Assembly (NCBI GenBank): GCA_028277845.1
Contig: JANQFL010000070.1
Location: 62,001-126,000 of the forward strand
Source: Sneathiellales bacterium
GTDB taxonomy: Bacteria > Pseudomonadota > Alphaproteobacteria > JANQFL01
Reading direction: 5' to 3'
DNA: 64,000 nucleotides
Part shown: one piece after another, positions 9,080 through 16,814 of the stretch
Layout: the number at the start of each line of letters is the position of its first letter
How positions within the stretch are numbered: position 1 is the stretch's first letter
The notes under the pieces: model-generated
The model's database searches: none
What the model was told of the DNA's origin: nothing
Seen by the model: only the letters and a program-made list of their open reading frames with translations
Position numbers and translations under genes: made by a program

Positions 9080-9955
9080 ATGCACACACGCTATGCCTTC
9101 GGCGGCGACGAACACATCTTCGTCGAGGTCGACGAGGAGATGTCGCTGGACGCCTTCTTCAAGAGCCTCTCCATGACCAACGCGGTGCGCGAGCAGGGCA
9201 TCGATGGGGTTACCGAGATCTGCCCCGCCAACGCCTCGTTCCAGATCAAGTTCGACCCGGACGTCATCGCGCCCGGCGACATGCTGGCCGAACTGAAAAA
9301 GATCGAGGATGCGGCCGAGCACGCCGATCACACCATTGCGACGCGGATCATCGAGATCCCGGTCTACTACCGGGACCCCTGGACGAACGAGACGCTTATG
9401 CGCTTCCGCGAGCGGCACCAGGACCCGGACGGCACCGACCTGGATTACGCCGCGCGCATCAACGGCTACGACTCGGTCGAGGCGTTCATCGCCGCGCACC
9501 ACGGCTCGCCCTGGTTCGTGACCATGGTCGGTTTCGTCGCCGGGCTGCCGTTCATGTACCAGATGGTCGAGCGCGAACGGCAGATCGAGGTGCCCAAATA
9601 CCTGCGTCCGCGCACCGACACGCCGAAGCTGACCGTCGGCTACGGCGGCTGCTTCTCGTGTATCTATTCGGTGCGCGGCGCCGGCGGCTACCAGATGTTC
9701 GGCATCACGCCGATGCCGATCTACGACCCGGCGCAGGAGATCAGCTACCTCCGCGACTTCATGGTCTTCTTCAAGCCGGGCGACATCGTCAAGTTCAAGC
9801 CGATCGACCGCGAGGCCTACGATGCCACCGTGGCGGAGGTGGAGGCCGGCCGCTTCGCGCCGACGATCCGGCCTGTTGACTTCTCGCTCGACGCTTTCCA
9901 GGCGGACGTCGACGGCACCAACCAGCAGCTGATGGAGGCTCTCAATGGCGATTAA
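9080..9955 (+). CDS. pxpB: 5-oxoprolinase subunit B / KipI-type carboxyltransferase-like subunit
   Basis: 291 aa, longer than E. coli PxpB (about 218) but like the long forms in biotin-linked clusters. The AHS1 core is visible as IEIPVYYRDPWT, GYDSVEAFIAAHHG, FVAGLPFMYQMVERE, LTVGYGGCFSCIYSVRGAGGYQMFGITPMPIYDP and FKPGDIVKFKPID; each is a familiar KipI/allophanate-hydrolase element, interrupted here for listing. The first 90 residues form an extra N-terminal domain. It overlaps the PxpC-like gene by 11 bases, as expected for a tight complex. With PxpC it resembles the carboxyltransferase part of urea carboxylase, fitting a biotin-dependent reaction. Confidence 0.88.
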   Translation: MHTRYAFGGDEHIFVEVDEEMSLDAFFKSLSMTNAVREQGIDGVTEICPANASFQIKFDPDVIAPGDMLAELKKIEDAAEHADHTIATRIIEIPVYYRDPWTNETLMRFRERHQDPDGTDLDYAARINGYDSVEAFIAAHHGSPWFVTMVGFVAGLPFMYQMVERERQIEVPKYLRPRTDTPKLTVGYGGCFSCIYSVRGAGGYQMFGITPMPIYDPAQEISYLRDFMVFFKPGDIVKFKPIDREAYDATVAEVEAGRFAPTIRPVDFSLDAFQADVDGTNQQLMEALNGD

Positions 9956-10949
9956 GGTCAAATCCCCGGGCCTGGCGACCACTGTCCAGGACCTGGGCCG
10001 ACCCGGTTTCTATCACCTGGGTATCCCGCTCTCCGGCGCCATGGACCGCTTCGCCCTGCGCGCCGCCAACCTGCTGGTCGGCAACGACGAGGGCGCGGCG
10101 GCGCTGGAAGCCGTCTTCATGGGGCCCGAACTCGCGTTCACCGAGGACGCCGTCGTCGCCGTGACCGGCGCCGAGCTGCCGCCCAAGATCGACGGCGAGG
10201 TGCAGGACACCTGGACCTCGTTCGAGGTCAAGGCCGGGCAAACGCTCAGCTTCGATTTTCTCAAGTCGGGCGCGCGTGGCTATGTCGCCGTGTCCGGCGG
10301 CATCGACGTGCCGGTGGTGCTGGGCAGCCGTTCGACCTATGCGCTGGGGGCTCTCGGTGGTTTCGAGGGTCGTCCGTTGGCCGCCGGCGATACGCTGCCG
10401 GTGGGCGACGCCGGACCGAACATCCGCGCCGGCCGCCGCGTGCCCGAGGCGTTGCGCCGCGGGCCCGGCGATCCGGTCGAGTTGCGTATGCTGCCGGACA
10501 TCTACTGGCACCGGCTGACCGAAGAGTCGCAGGCGCAGTTTCTCGCCGACACCTGGGCGGTGGCGCCGGAAGCCGATCGCATCGGTTACCGATTCAGGGG
10601 CGGTGAGCCGCTCGCCTTCGTCAAGCGTGAACAGCCCTTTGGCGCCGGCTCGGATCCGTCCAACATCGTCGACGGCTGCTACCCCTACGGCTCGATCCAG
10701 GTGCCCGGCGGCACCGAGCCGATCGTGCTGCACCGGGATGCGGTGTCGGGCGGTGGCTACTTCATGGTCGGCACAGTGATCTCGGCCGACATGGACCTAA
10801 TCGGACAACTGCAACCGCACACCCCGGCGCGCTTCGTCGCCGTCGACATGGACACGGCGCTGGCGGCCCGGCACGCCCGGCGCAAGATGCTCGCCGACCT
10901 GCGCGCCGCGCTGGCCACGGCAGATGAAAAGGAAAGGATTTCCGCATGA
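9945..10949 (+). CDS. pxpC: 5-oxoprolinase subunit C / KipA-type biotin-dependent carboxyltransferase subunit
   Basis: 334 aa. The AHS2 signature is clear: VKSPGLATTVQDLGRPGF, GIPLSGAMDRFALRAANLLVGND, ALEAVFMGPEL, ARGYVAVSGGIDVPVVLGSRST and, later, PSNIVDGCYPYGSIQVPGG with PIVLHRDAVSGGGY. The start overlaps the PxpB-like gene, and its stop overlaps the BioY start in ATGA, so all are translationally coupled. With PxpB it should bind the substrate and accept the carboxyl group from carboxybiotin, or, without biotin, a phosphoryl group as in PxpABC. The adjacent biotin carboxylase favours the former. Confidence 0.9.
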   Translation: MAIKVKSPGLATTVQDLGRPGFYHLGIPLSGAMDRFALRAANLLVGNDEGAAALEAVFMGPELAFTEDAVVAVTGAELPPKIDGEVQDTWTSFEVKAGQTLSFDFLKSGARGYVAVSGGIDVPVVLGSRSTYALGALGGFEGRPLAAGDTLPVGDAGPNIRAGRRVPEALRRGPGDPVELRMLPDIYWHRLTEESQAQFLADTWAVAPEADRIGYRFRGGEPLAFVKREQPFGAGSDPSNIVDGCYPYGSIQVPGGTEPIVLHRDAVSGGGYFMVGTVISADMDLIGQLQPHTPARFVAVDMDTALAARHARRKMLADLRAALATADEKERISA

Positions 10950-11533
10950 ACACCACGCTTGCGGCGACACTTTGGTCGCCCTCCCGCGATTCCCTGATGC
11001 GTCAAGCTCTACTGGCTGTGGTCGGCACCGCCTTGCTGACGCTGTCAGCCAAGATCCAGGTGCCGTTCTATCCGGTGCCGATGACCTTGCAGACCCTGGT
11101 CGTGCTCGGCCTCGGCATGGCCTACGGATGGCGCCTGGCCGGCGCCACCCTGCTGCTCTATCTGCTCGAGGGCGCCGCCGGCCTACCCGTACTCGCCGGT
11201 ACGCCGGAGAAGGGAATCGGTCTCGCTTACATGCTTGGCGGTACCGGTGGATATCTGCTTGGCTTCGTGCTGGCGGCGACGCTGGTCGGCTACCTGGCGG
11301 AGCGCGGCTGGGACCGCAACGTCGCCACCACGGCGCTGGCGATGCTGCTCGGCAACGTGGCGATCTACGTGCCGGGCCTGCTGTGGCTGGGTGCGCTGTA
11401 CGGCTGGGACAAGCCGATTCTGGAATGGGGCCTGACGCCCTTCCTGCTCGGCGACCTGACCAAGCTCGCCCTGGCGGCGGCCGTGCTACCACTGTGCTGG
11501 CGGACGGTCGGCCGGCGCTCACCGAAGGAATAA
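10946..11533 (+). CDS. bioY: Biotin transporter BioY (substrate-binding S component)
   Basis: 195 aa with about six membrane segments. Family motifs: SAKIQVPFYPVPMTLQTLVVLGLGMAYGWR (split for listing at VPFYPVPMT), LLYLLEGAAGLPVLAG and YMLGGTGGYLLGFVLAA. BioY binds biotin with high affinity and works alone or with an ECF energising module; no such module is here. It starts within the stop codon of the PxpC-like gene and ends just before a strong terminator. Placing a vitamin transporter as the last gene of a biotin-enzyme operon couples cofactor uptake to enzyme demand. Confidence 0.93.
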   Translation: MNTTLAATLWSPSRDSLMRQALLAVVGTALLTLSAKIQVPFYPVPMTLQTLVVLGLGMAYGWRLAGATLLLYLLEGAAGLPVLAGTPEKGIGLAYMLGGTGGYLLGFVLAATLVGYLAERGWDRNVATTALAMLLGNVAIYVPGLLWLGALYGWDKPILEWGLTPFLLGDLTKLALAAAVLPLCWRTVGRRSPKE

Positions 11534-11552
11534 CCCTCCCTGTCAACTCGCT

Positions 11553-11591
11553 GGGGTGCCGGCGCCGGGTGCGTCGGTGCCCCGTTTTTTT
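11553..11591 (+). terminator. Rho-independent terminator after bioY
   Basis: A 12-bp stem (11553-11564 with 11572-11583, three G-U pairs) with a seven-base loop is followed by G and a run of seven T at 85-91 of that hundred. It lies 20 bases after the bioY stop and before the aldehyde dehydrogenase, ending the transporter/carboxylase operon. It also argues against an upstream start at 11556 for the next gene, which would place the hairpin inside its coding sequence. Confidence 0.85.
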
Positions 11592-11642
11592 GTTTTCGAG
11601 ACCGAACGGGGCTCCGGCTCCGAGCCGGAGAGTCTTGCCGAG

Positions 11643-13091
11643 ATGAACTTGATCAGAACAGATGCTTTTATCGCCGGCGCCTGGCACAGCGCCGGACACG
11701 GCGGCACTTACGATGTGGTCAATCCGGCCAGCGGCGCGACGATCGCCACCGTTCCGGACATGGGCGCCGAAGATGCGCGCGCGGCGATCGTCGCCGCCGA
11801 GGCGGCGTTACCCGCATGGCGCGGGCTTTCCGCTAAAGAGCGCGCAACGGTGCTCACGCGCTGGCACGACTTGATCCTCGCCAATACCGATGATTTGGCC
11901 GCGGTGGTCACGGCCGAATGCGGCAAGCCGCTGGCCGAAGCCCGTGGCGAGGTCGCCTATGGCGCCTCGTTCATCCAGTGGTTCGCCGAGGAGGGCAAAC
12001 GGGTCTATGGCGAGGTGATACCGTCGCCCGGAGGGGGTAGGCGGCCACTGACCCTGAAGCAGCCGGTGGGTGTCTGTGCGGCGATCACGCCGTGGAATTT
12101 CCCGATCGCCATGATCACGCGGAAGGCCGGGCCGGCGCTCGCGGCCGGCTGCACCATGGTTGTCAAGCCGGCGGAAGCGACACCGCTCTCGGCGCTGGCG
12201 CTGGCCGACCTGGCGGCCGAGGCCGGTCTGCCGGCGGGCGTGCTCAATGTGATCACCGCCGCGTCGGGTGTCGAGATCGGCCGGGAATTTTGCGCTAGTC
12301 CGGCCGTGCGCAAGCTTTCCTTTACCGGCTCGACCGCCACCGGCAAAATCCTGCTGCGCCAATGCGCCGACACGGTCAAGCGGGTGTCGATGGAACTGGG
12401 CGGAAACGCGCCGTTCATCATTTTCGACGACGCGGATTTGGACGCGGCGGTCGCCGGCGCCATGGCCTCGAAATACCGCAACAGCGGCCAAACCTGCGTC
12501 TGCGCCAACCGCTTTCTGGTCCAAGCCGGGGTTTACGACGCCTTCGCCAAAAAGTTGGCCGAGGCGGTCTCCGCCTTGACCGTTGGCGACGGCGCGGATC
12601 CGAGTGTCAGCCAGGGGCCACTGATCAATGACGCCGCGCTGGACAAGGTCGAGGCGCACGTTGCCGACGCGCTCGGCAAGGGTGCGCATCTGGTCTGCGG
12701 TGGCCGGCCTCATGCCAGGGGCGGCACGTTTTATGAACCGACCGTGCTCACCGACGTCACCGCCGATATGGCGGTGGCACGCGAGGAGACATTCGGCCCG
12801 GTCGCACCACTCTTCCGCTTCGACACCGAGGACGAGGCCATCGCAATGGCCAACGCCACCGAATTTGGCCTCGCTGCCTACTTCTACAGCCGCGACGTGC
12901 AGCGCGTGTTCCGTGTCGCCGAAGCGCTGGACTACGGCATGGTCGGCGCCAACGAAGGCATCATCTCGACCGAGATGGCGCCGTTCGGCGGCGTCAAGCA
13001 GTCGGGCCTCGGACGGGAGGGTGGCACCGAGGGCATCGAGGAGTATTTGGAAACCAAATATGTGTGTCTCGGGGGCATGAATGCGGCTTGA
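11643..13091 (+). CDS. NAD(P)-dependent succinate-semialdehyde-type aldehyde dehydrogenase
   Basis: 482 aa from the ATG at 11643, preceded by GGAGAG and lying beyond the terminator. Motifs: ITPWNFPIAMITRKAGPALAAGC, split here from VVKPAEATPLSALAL, then KLSFTGSTATGK, catalytic Glu in SMELGGNAPFI, catalytic Cys in NSGQTCVCANR, and EETFGPVAPLF. The overall pattern is that of GabD, which oxidises succinate semialdehyde or similar omega-carboxy aldehydes in the cytosol. Beside a lactam/amide-opening system this would suit a degradation chain from a lactam through an amino acid and semialdehyde, but the aminotransferase step is not in the neighbourhood. Substrate is inferred. Confidence 0.85.
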   Translation: MNLIRTDAFIAGAWHSAGHGGTYDVVNPASGATIATVPDMGAEDARAAIVAAEAALPAWRGLSAKERATVLTRWHDLILANTDDLAAVVTAECGKPLAEARGEVAYGASFIQWFAEEGKRVYGEVIPSPGGGRRPLTLKQPVGVCAAITPWNFPIAMITRKAGPALAAGCTMVVKPAEATPLSALALADLAAEAGLPAGVLNVITAASGVEIGREFCASPAVRKLSFTGSTATGKILLRQCADTVKRVSMELGGNAPFIIFDDADLDAAVAGAMASKYRNSGQTCVCANRFLVQAGVYDAFAKKLAEAVSALTVGDGADPSVSQGPLINDAALDKVEAHVADALGKGAHLVCGGRPHARGGTFYEPTVLTDVTADMAVAREETFGPVAPLFRFDTEDEAIAMANATEFGLAAYFYSRDVQRVFRVAEALDYGMVGANEGIISTEMAPFGGVKQSGLGREGGTEGIEEYLETKYVCLGGMNAA

Positions 13092-13129
13092 CGGGAGGCT
13101 CACCGCGCGCCGCGAATTGGATGGCTGCA

Positions 13130-13507
13130 ATGACTGATTTCGAAGCGATAAGTGCGCTACTGGAGCGATATTTCACCTTCCTGCACGAAGCAGATGTCGA
13201 TGCAATCGATGAAGTGTTCCTATCGGAATGCGATCTGATTTGTCCAATGGCGGACGGGACACTGGTACACATGACCCGCGACGCTTACGCCGAAGCGGTG
13301 GCAGGGAGAGAAAGCCCGAAATCGCAAGGATATCCAAGACATGGCGTGATTCAGATGATCGATCAGAGTGGCCCGATGACGGCCCTGGCAAAAGTCGACT
13401 GCGCGGTGCAACCACGCTACTTTCGCGACTATTTGATTTTGGTAAAAAGGCACGGAGACTGGAAGATCGCCGCCAAGGTTTTTTGCGTGACAAAAACTGG
13501 CGATTAG
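13130..13507 (+). CDS. NTF2/SnoaL-like small protein (putative lumazine-binding family)
   Basis: 125 aa from the ATG at 13130; an in-frame ATG at 13121 is also possible. It looks like a compact cone fold: long first helix EAISALLERYFTFLHEADVDAIDEVF, cut here after the first twenty residues, then VHMTRDAYAEAV, and a C-terminal sheet with FRDYLILVKRHGDWKIAAKVF. The closing DYLILVKR.G.WKI..KVF pattern is characteristic of the NTF2-like group. Some members are hydrolases or dehydratases and many have no known activity. It follows the aldehyde dehydrogenase by 38 bases and may share its transcript. Confidence 0.65.
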   Translation: MTDFEAISALLERYFTFLHEADVDAIDEVFLSECDLICPMADGTLVHMTRDAYAEAVAGRESPKSQGYPRHGVIQMIDQSGPMTALAKVDCAVQPRYFRDYLILVKRHGDWKIAAKVFCVTKTGD

Positions 13508-13973
13508 GTCGTACAATTCAAAACCTCGAAACACGTCAAGGGCATCCCGGTCCACGCGCGATAGCAAACCCAGGAATTTGGACGGGAGCGGAATTAGGGT
13601 TTGAATGTGAAAACATAAGATATTTCTTGTATCGTGTCCGTCGACTGTGGAAAGCGGCGACCGATCGTTTGCGGAGGCGGGATTGATGTCTTCGCGCGGT
13701 ATGGGACCTTGAGCCCGTTCTTGGCGAGTCCCTCAAAGATTCCTTATCAACGATCAAAAACGCGTTGAGTGTCAAGAAATCACGTATTTACCCAGGGACC
13801 CGCGATAACTACATGCGGCACAATCGAAATACATCCGCCTAGGTTCAGTGGTAACTTATTGATATAGAACGAAATTGAGCTTTCTCTCGTCAGGCTCATA
13901 ACCTGAAGGTCGCAGGTTCGATTCCTACTCCCGGTTTGAACCAACGTCCAGTCGCCCGAAGCTTCATTTCTGT
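13508..13973. other. 466-base non-coding, AT-richer stretch carrying a tRNA fragment
   Basis: No credible gene in either strand. The base composition is visibly more AT-rich than the flanks around 13590-13640 and 13740-13880. The only recognisable item is the initiator-tRNA 3' fragment listed separately. The stretch divides the lactam-carboxylase locus from the IclR-controlled operon and could be the edge of an inserted block. Confidence 0.5.
13886..13943 (+). pseudogene. Partial initiator tRNA-Met (CAT) gene, 3' half only
   Basis: From CTCGTCAGG the sequence follows an alphaproteobacterial initiator tRNA: a perfect 5-bp anticodon stem around CTCATAA (13891-13907 region, anticodon CAT), AAGGTCG variable region, T arm GCAGG-TTCGATT-CCTAC with one mismatch, and CTCCCG, after which the 3' end diverges (GTTTGAACCA instead of a paired acceptor and CCA). 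Upstream of 13886 no D arm or 5' acceptor strand can be aligned. The molecule could not fold as a tRNA. A 3' tRNA remnant like this is what integrative elements leave at an attachment site; no integrase is in the window. Confidence 0.6.
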
Positions 13974-14717
13974 TCATTTCCCGATTTCGTCCAATGCGCT
14001 CGTAAGGGATTTCAGAAATGACTGTTCGTTTCCTTTGAAAATATCGGAAAGGCCGCCAATACCTAACGCCATGGGGCGGCTGTTTGCCCCCAGGTCCAGA
14101 TATACGGCCAGCATGCCGGCATTCGGCGTATAGATACCGTCGGACAGGAAAAACCCGTCCTTTCTGGCCTGATTGACCTTTTCAAAAACGTCGCGTCCGA
14201 CGGCTTTGTGGCGGGGGTCGGTATTGATGGCATTTGCGTGGTTGAGAATGCGCTTGATTTCGTCGTCCGACTTCCGCGCCAGCATGACAATCCCGGTCGC
14301 CGTCATGTGGATCGGGCGGGAGACGCCGGGATTGATGATCATGCGCAGGATCTCCGTTGATTCGATGACGTTGACATATTGCGCGCGCAAGCCTTGTTGC
14401 ACCACCAGGGCCACCGTCTGCCCGGTCTCCTCGTGGACACGTCGCATGGCGTTCAGTACATCCGCCGTCCCGGTCGGATTACCCAGCACCCATGTTCCCA
14501 GCATGGCGACGCGCACGGATGGCCGATAGGTTCGCGAATCCGGATCGAAATCCAAAAACCCCAACGTCCTGAGGCTTTTGATCAGTAGTGACGCGCTGGA
14601 CTGTGGGATACCCACGGCCGCCGCAATTTCGGACACGCGCAGATCCTTTCCCGCGGCGTCGAGGATCTCCAATATCCGCATCGCCCGGCCAGCGGACTTA
14701 ACGACGCTTCCCGCCAT
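13974..14717 (-). CDS. IclR-family transcriptional regulator
   Basis: 247 aa from the ATG at 14715-14717. The frame is open further upstream to 14876, but that extension would run across the operator region and has no family similarity. Residues 1-70 are the winged HTH (KSAGRAMRILEILDAAGKDL, then EIAAAVGIPQSSASLLIKSL). The rest is the IclR effector domain with RPIHMTATGIVMLAR and a C-terminal PMALGIGG. It is divergent from the aldehyde dehydrogenase operon, and two identical palindromes lie between them. It probably controls that operon and itself; the inducer is unknown. Confidence 0.9.
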   Translation of the reverse strand: MAGSVVKSAGRAMRILEILDAAGKDLRVSEIAAAVGIPQSSASLLIKSLRTLGFLDFDPDSRTYRPSVRVAMLGTWVLGNPTGTADVLNAMRRVHEETGQTVALVVQQGLRAQYVNVIESTEILRMIINPGVSRPIHMTATGIVMLARKSDDEIKRILNHANAINTDPRHKAVGRDVFEKVNQARKDGFFLSDGIYTPNAGMLAVYLDLGANSRPMALGIGGLSDIFKGNEQSFLKSLTSALDEIGK

Positions 14718-14743
14718 TTCGAATCCTTCCCACCGATATTCAT

Positions 14744-14774
14744 CACATATGTGAATTATACCTACACATATGTG
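14744..14774. promoter_or_regulatory. Paired palindromic operators for the IclR regulator
   Basis: Two exact copies of CACATATGTG lie at 14744-14753 and 14765-14774. Each is a perfect 10-bp palindrome, and their centres are 21 bases apart, two turns of the helix, so two dimers could bind the same face. They sit 27 and 48 bases upstream of the IclR ATG and about 93 bases before the aldehyde dehydrogenase ATG. IclR proteins commonly bind paired short palindromes in divergent promoters; assignment to this regulator is by position. Confidence 0.7.
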
Positions 14775-14866
14775 AAATAATGTTGACCCGTTTTCAAGTC
14801 CGAAAATATGCTCCCGGGCGATTGCGGGAGCAGAAGAGGCGACACCGTCCGCAGGGGAAAGTGCCC

Positions 14867-16294
14867 ATGGCAACACAATGGAACCATTTCATTGACGGCA
14901 AGGACGTCGCGGGGGATCGCCATCTGGCGGTATTCAACCCATGCAGTGGCCGCCAGGAAGGACATGTTGCCGCGGGATCGTCCCGCGAAGTCGACATTGC
15001 GATCGCTGCAGCGGCCGCGGTCCTGCCGGAGTGGCGGGGGCGCAGGCCAATCGTACGGGGCCGCATCCTGACGGAGATCGCCCGGGAAATTCGCGCCAAC
15101 ATCGACAAGCTCTGTGAAACGGAACGTGCCGAAACCGGCAAGCCGACATGGCAAGCCAAAGCGGAAATCGAAATCGCGGCTCAGTATTTCGAATTCTATG
15201 GCGGTATGTGCAACGTTTTCCAAGGTGAGACAATTGGCCTGGGCGAAGCCTATCACTCCTACACGCGGCGGGAACCTTATGGCGTCGTCGGGGTGATAAC
15301 GCCCTGGAACGCACCCTTGAACCAGGCGGCACGCGGTATTGCCCCGGCCCTGGCGGCAGGCAACGCGGTCGTCTCCAAGCCTTCTGAATTCACTTCCGGC
15401 AGCACCATCGAACTGGCCCGCCTGGCTCTGAAATGTGGCCTGCCGGCGGGCGTGCTCAATGTGGTGCTGGGATCCGGCGACGAAGTTGGATCAGCCATCG
15501 TTTCCCATCCGGACATTCGCAAGGTGGCGTTTACGGGCTCGATACGGGCAGCCAAGGAAATCGGCAAAATTGCCGCCGACAGGATTATCCCCCTGACCCT
15601 GGAACTCGGGGGAAAGTCGCCGAACATCGTGTTCGATGACGCCGATTTCGATGAGGCGGTAACCGGAGCGGTACGGGCGTTCGTGCTCAACGCCGGCCAA
15701 ATTTGTCTCGCCGGCACGCGCTTGCTGGTGCAGCGCGATATTGCGGATGAGTTCGTGAACAGGCTTGTCGCGGCGCTCGGGGAGGTCGACGTCGGCCCCG
15801 ACGAGGCGGCCGCCGTTGGCGCGTTGACGACCCGCGCACAATATGAACGCGTGCAATACTTTTTTGACATCGCCCGGGAAGAAGGCGCCACGGTCGCAAT
15901 GGGTGGCGTGGCAGAGAAGAAGCCCGAATGGGGAGACGGCTGGTTCTTGCCTTTGACGGTCTATACCGACGTCACCAACGACATGCGTATCGCCCGGGAG
16001 GAGATATTTGGTCCGGTTCTGGTCGTAATTCCTTTTGAAGACGAAGCGGACGCGATCGCCATTGCCAACGATACCAACTACGGCCTGGCGGCCGGAATCT
16101 GGACGCAAAATCTTGGCCGGGCGCACCGCGTGGCCGCCGCCGTGGAGGCGGGCCAGGTATACGTCAACGAGTACTCCGCCGGCGGTGTGGAAACGCCATT
16201 GGGCGGTTTCAAGCAAAGTGGATACGGGCGGGAAAAAGGGATCGAAGCCCTGCACCACTATACACATCTCAAATGTGTCACCATCAGGCTCTGA
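14867..16294 (+). CDS. Aldehyde dehydrogenase (betaine-aldehyde/aminobutyraldehyde type)
   Basis: 475 aa from the ATG at 14867 with AGGGGAAAG before it. An upstream ATG at 14780 would overlap the regulatory region and is rejected. Motifs: GVVGVITPWNAPLNQAARGI, SKPSEFTSGSTIELARLA, VAFTGSIRAAKEIG, catalytic Glu in TLELGGKSPNIVF, catalytic Cys in NAGQICLAGTR and EEIFGPVLVVIPF. It oxidises an aldehyde to an acid with NAD(P). It leads a co-directional operon with CoA-thioester enzymes and a GMC alcohol oxidase, so it probably converts the aldehyde produced by that oxidase into the acid activated by the CoA-transferase. Confidence 0.9.
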   Translation: MATQWNHFIDGKDVAGDRHLAVFNPCSGRQEGHVAAGSSREVDIAIAAAAAVLPEWRGRRPIVRGRILTEIAREIRANIDKLCETERAETGKPTWQAKAEIEIAAQYFEFYGGMCNVFQGETIGLGEAYHSYTRREPYGVVGVITPWNAPLNQAARGIAPALAAGNAVVSKPSEFTSGSTIELARLALKCGLPAGVLNVVLGSGDEVGSAIVSHPDIRKVAFTGSIRAAKEIGKIAADRIIPLTLELGGKSPNIVFDDADFDEAVTGAVRAFVLNAGQICLAGTRLLVQRDIADEFVNRLVAALGEVDVGPDEAAAVGALTTRAQYERVQYFFDIAREEGATVAMGGVAEKKPEWGDGWFLPLTVYTDVTNDMRIAREEIFGPVLVVIPFEDEADAIAIANDTNYGLAAGIWTQNLGRAHRVAAAVEAGQVYVNEYSAGGVETPLGGFKQSGYGREKGIEALHHYTHLKCVTIRL

Positions 16295-16319
16295 CCCGCT
16301 GGATCCGTGGTGACGCCAT

Positions 16320-16814
16320 ATGTCTGACACCGTCGTCAACAGGTTGAAGGAGCGCGCCGTGACCTGGTCGCGCGGCAACCATTTCGAAGATTTCTCGGTT
16401 GGTCGGGAATTTGTCCATCACTGGGGGCGAACGATTACCGAGAGCGACAATACGCTGTTTACGGTGCTGACGCTGAACTACAACCCGATCTACACCAACA
16501 GCGACTACGCGCGTGCCGAAGGTCATGCCCGCTCCGTGGTTTGCCCCCTTCTGTTGTTCAACACCGTATTTGGATTGTCGGTGGAGGAATTGTCCGAGAT
16601 CGGAGGCCCGTTCCTGGGAGTCGACGATCTCGTATATCTGCGGCCGGTTCTGGTCGGGGAGACCGTCTACGCCTCATCCCGTGTTCTCGCATGCCGTGAA
16701 ACCGAAAATCGACCGGGCTTCGGCATTGTCACGTGGAAGACCACCGGCATAAACGAGGCCGCCGAACCCGTCATTACCTTTCAGCGCGCCAACCTTGTCA
16801 GGAAAAGACCATGA
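16320..16814 (+). CDS. MaoC-family hydratase/dehydratase (first of two)
   Basis: 164 aa hot-dog protein. FEDFSVGREFVHHWGRTITESDN is the family entry (split at FSVG), followed by TLNYNPIYTNSDYA, where many active hydratases have a D...H pair; here an asparagine replaces the usual histidine-containing motif. The C-terminal half has the strand LRPVLVGETVYASSRVL. The second MaoC gene at 18.1 kb looks like the other half of a double-hot-dog enzyme such as mesaconyl-CoA hydratase, so the two may form a heterodimer. The start codon follows directly after the aldehyde dehydrogenase; its stop overlaps the next start in ATGA. Confidence 0.82.
   Translation: MSDTVVNRLKERAVTWSRGNHFEDFSVGREFVHHWGRTITESDNTLFTVLTLNYNPIYTNSDYARAEGHARSVVCPLLLFNTVFGLSVEELSEIGGPFLGVDDLVYLRPVLVGETVYASSRVLACRETENRPGFGIVTWKTTGINEAAEPVITFQRANLVRKRP

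Noticed and set aside
11556-11642. Earlier start of the aldehyde dehydrogenase at 11556
   Set aside because: The segment contains the bioY terminator hairpin and T run, and the normal family N-terminus begins at 11643.
13840-13943. A complete tRNA-Met gene
   Set aside because: Only the anticodon and T arms can be aligned; the D arm and 5' acceptor strand are missing and the 3' end does not pair, so it is a fragment.
14780-14866. Earlier start of the second aldehyde dehydrogenase at 14780
   Set aside because: It begins directly beside the paired operators, lacks a ribosome site and adds residues not found in the family; ATG at 14867 has AGGGGAAAG.
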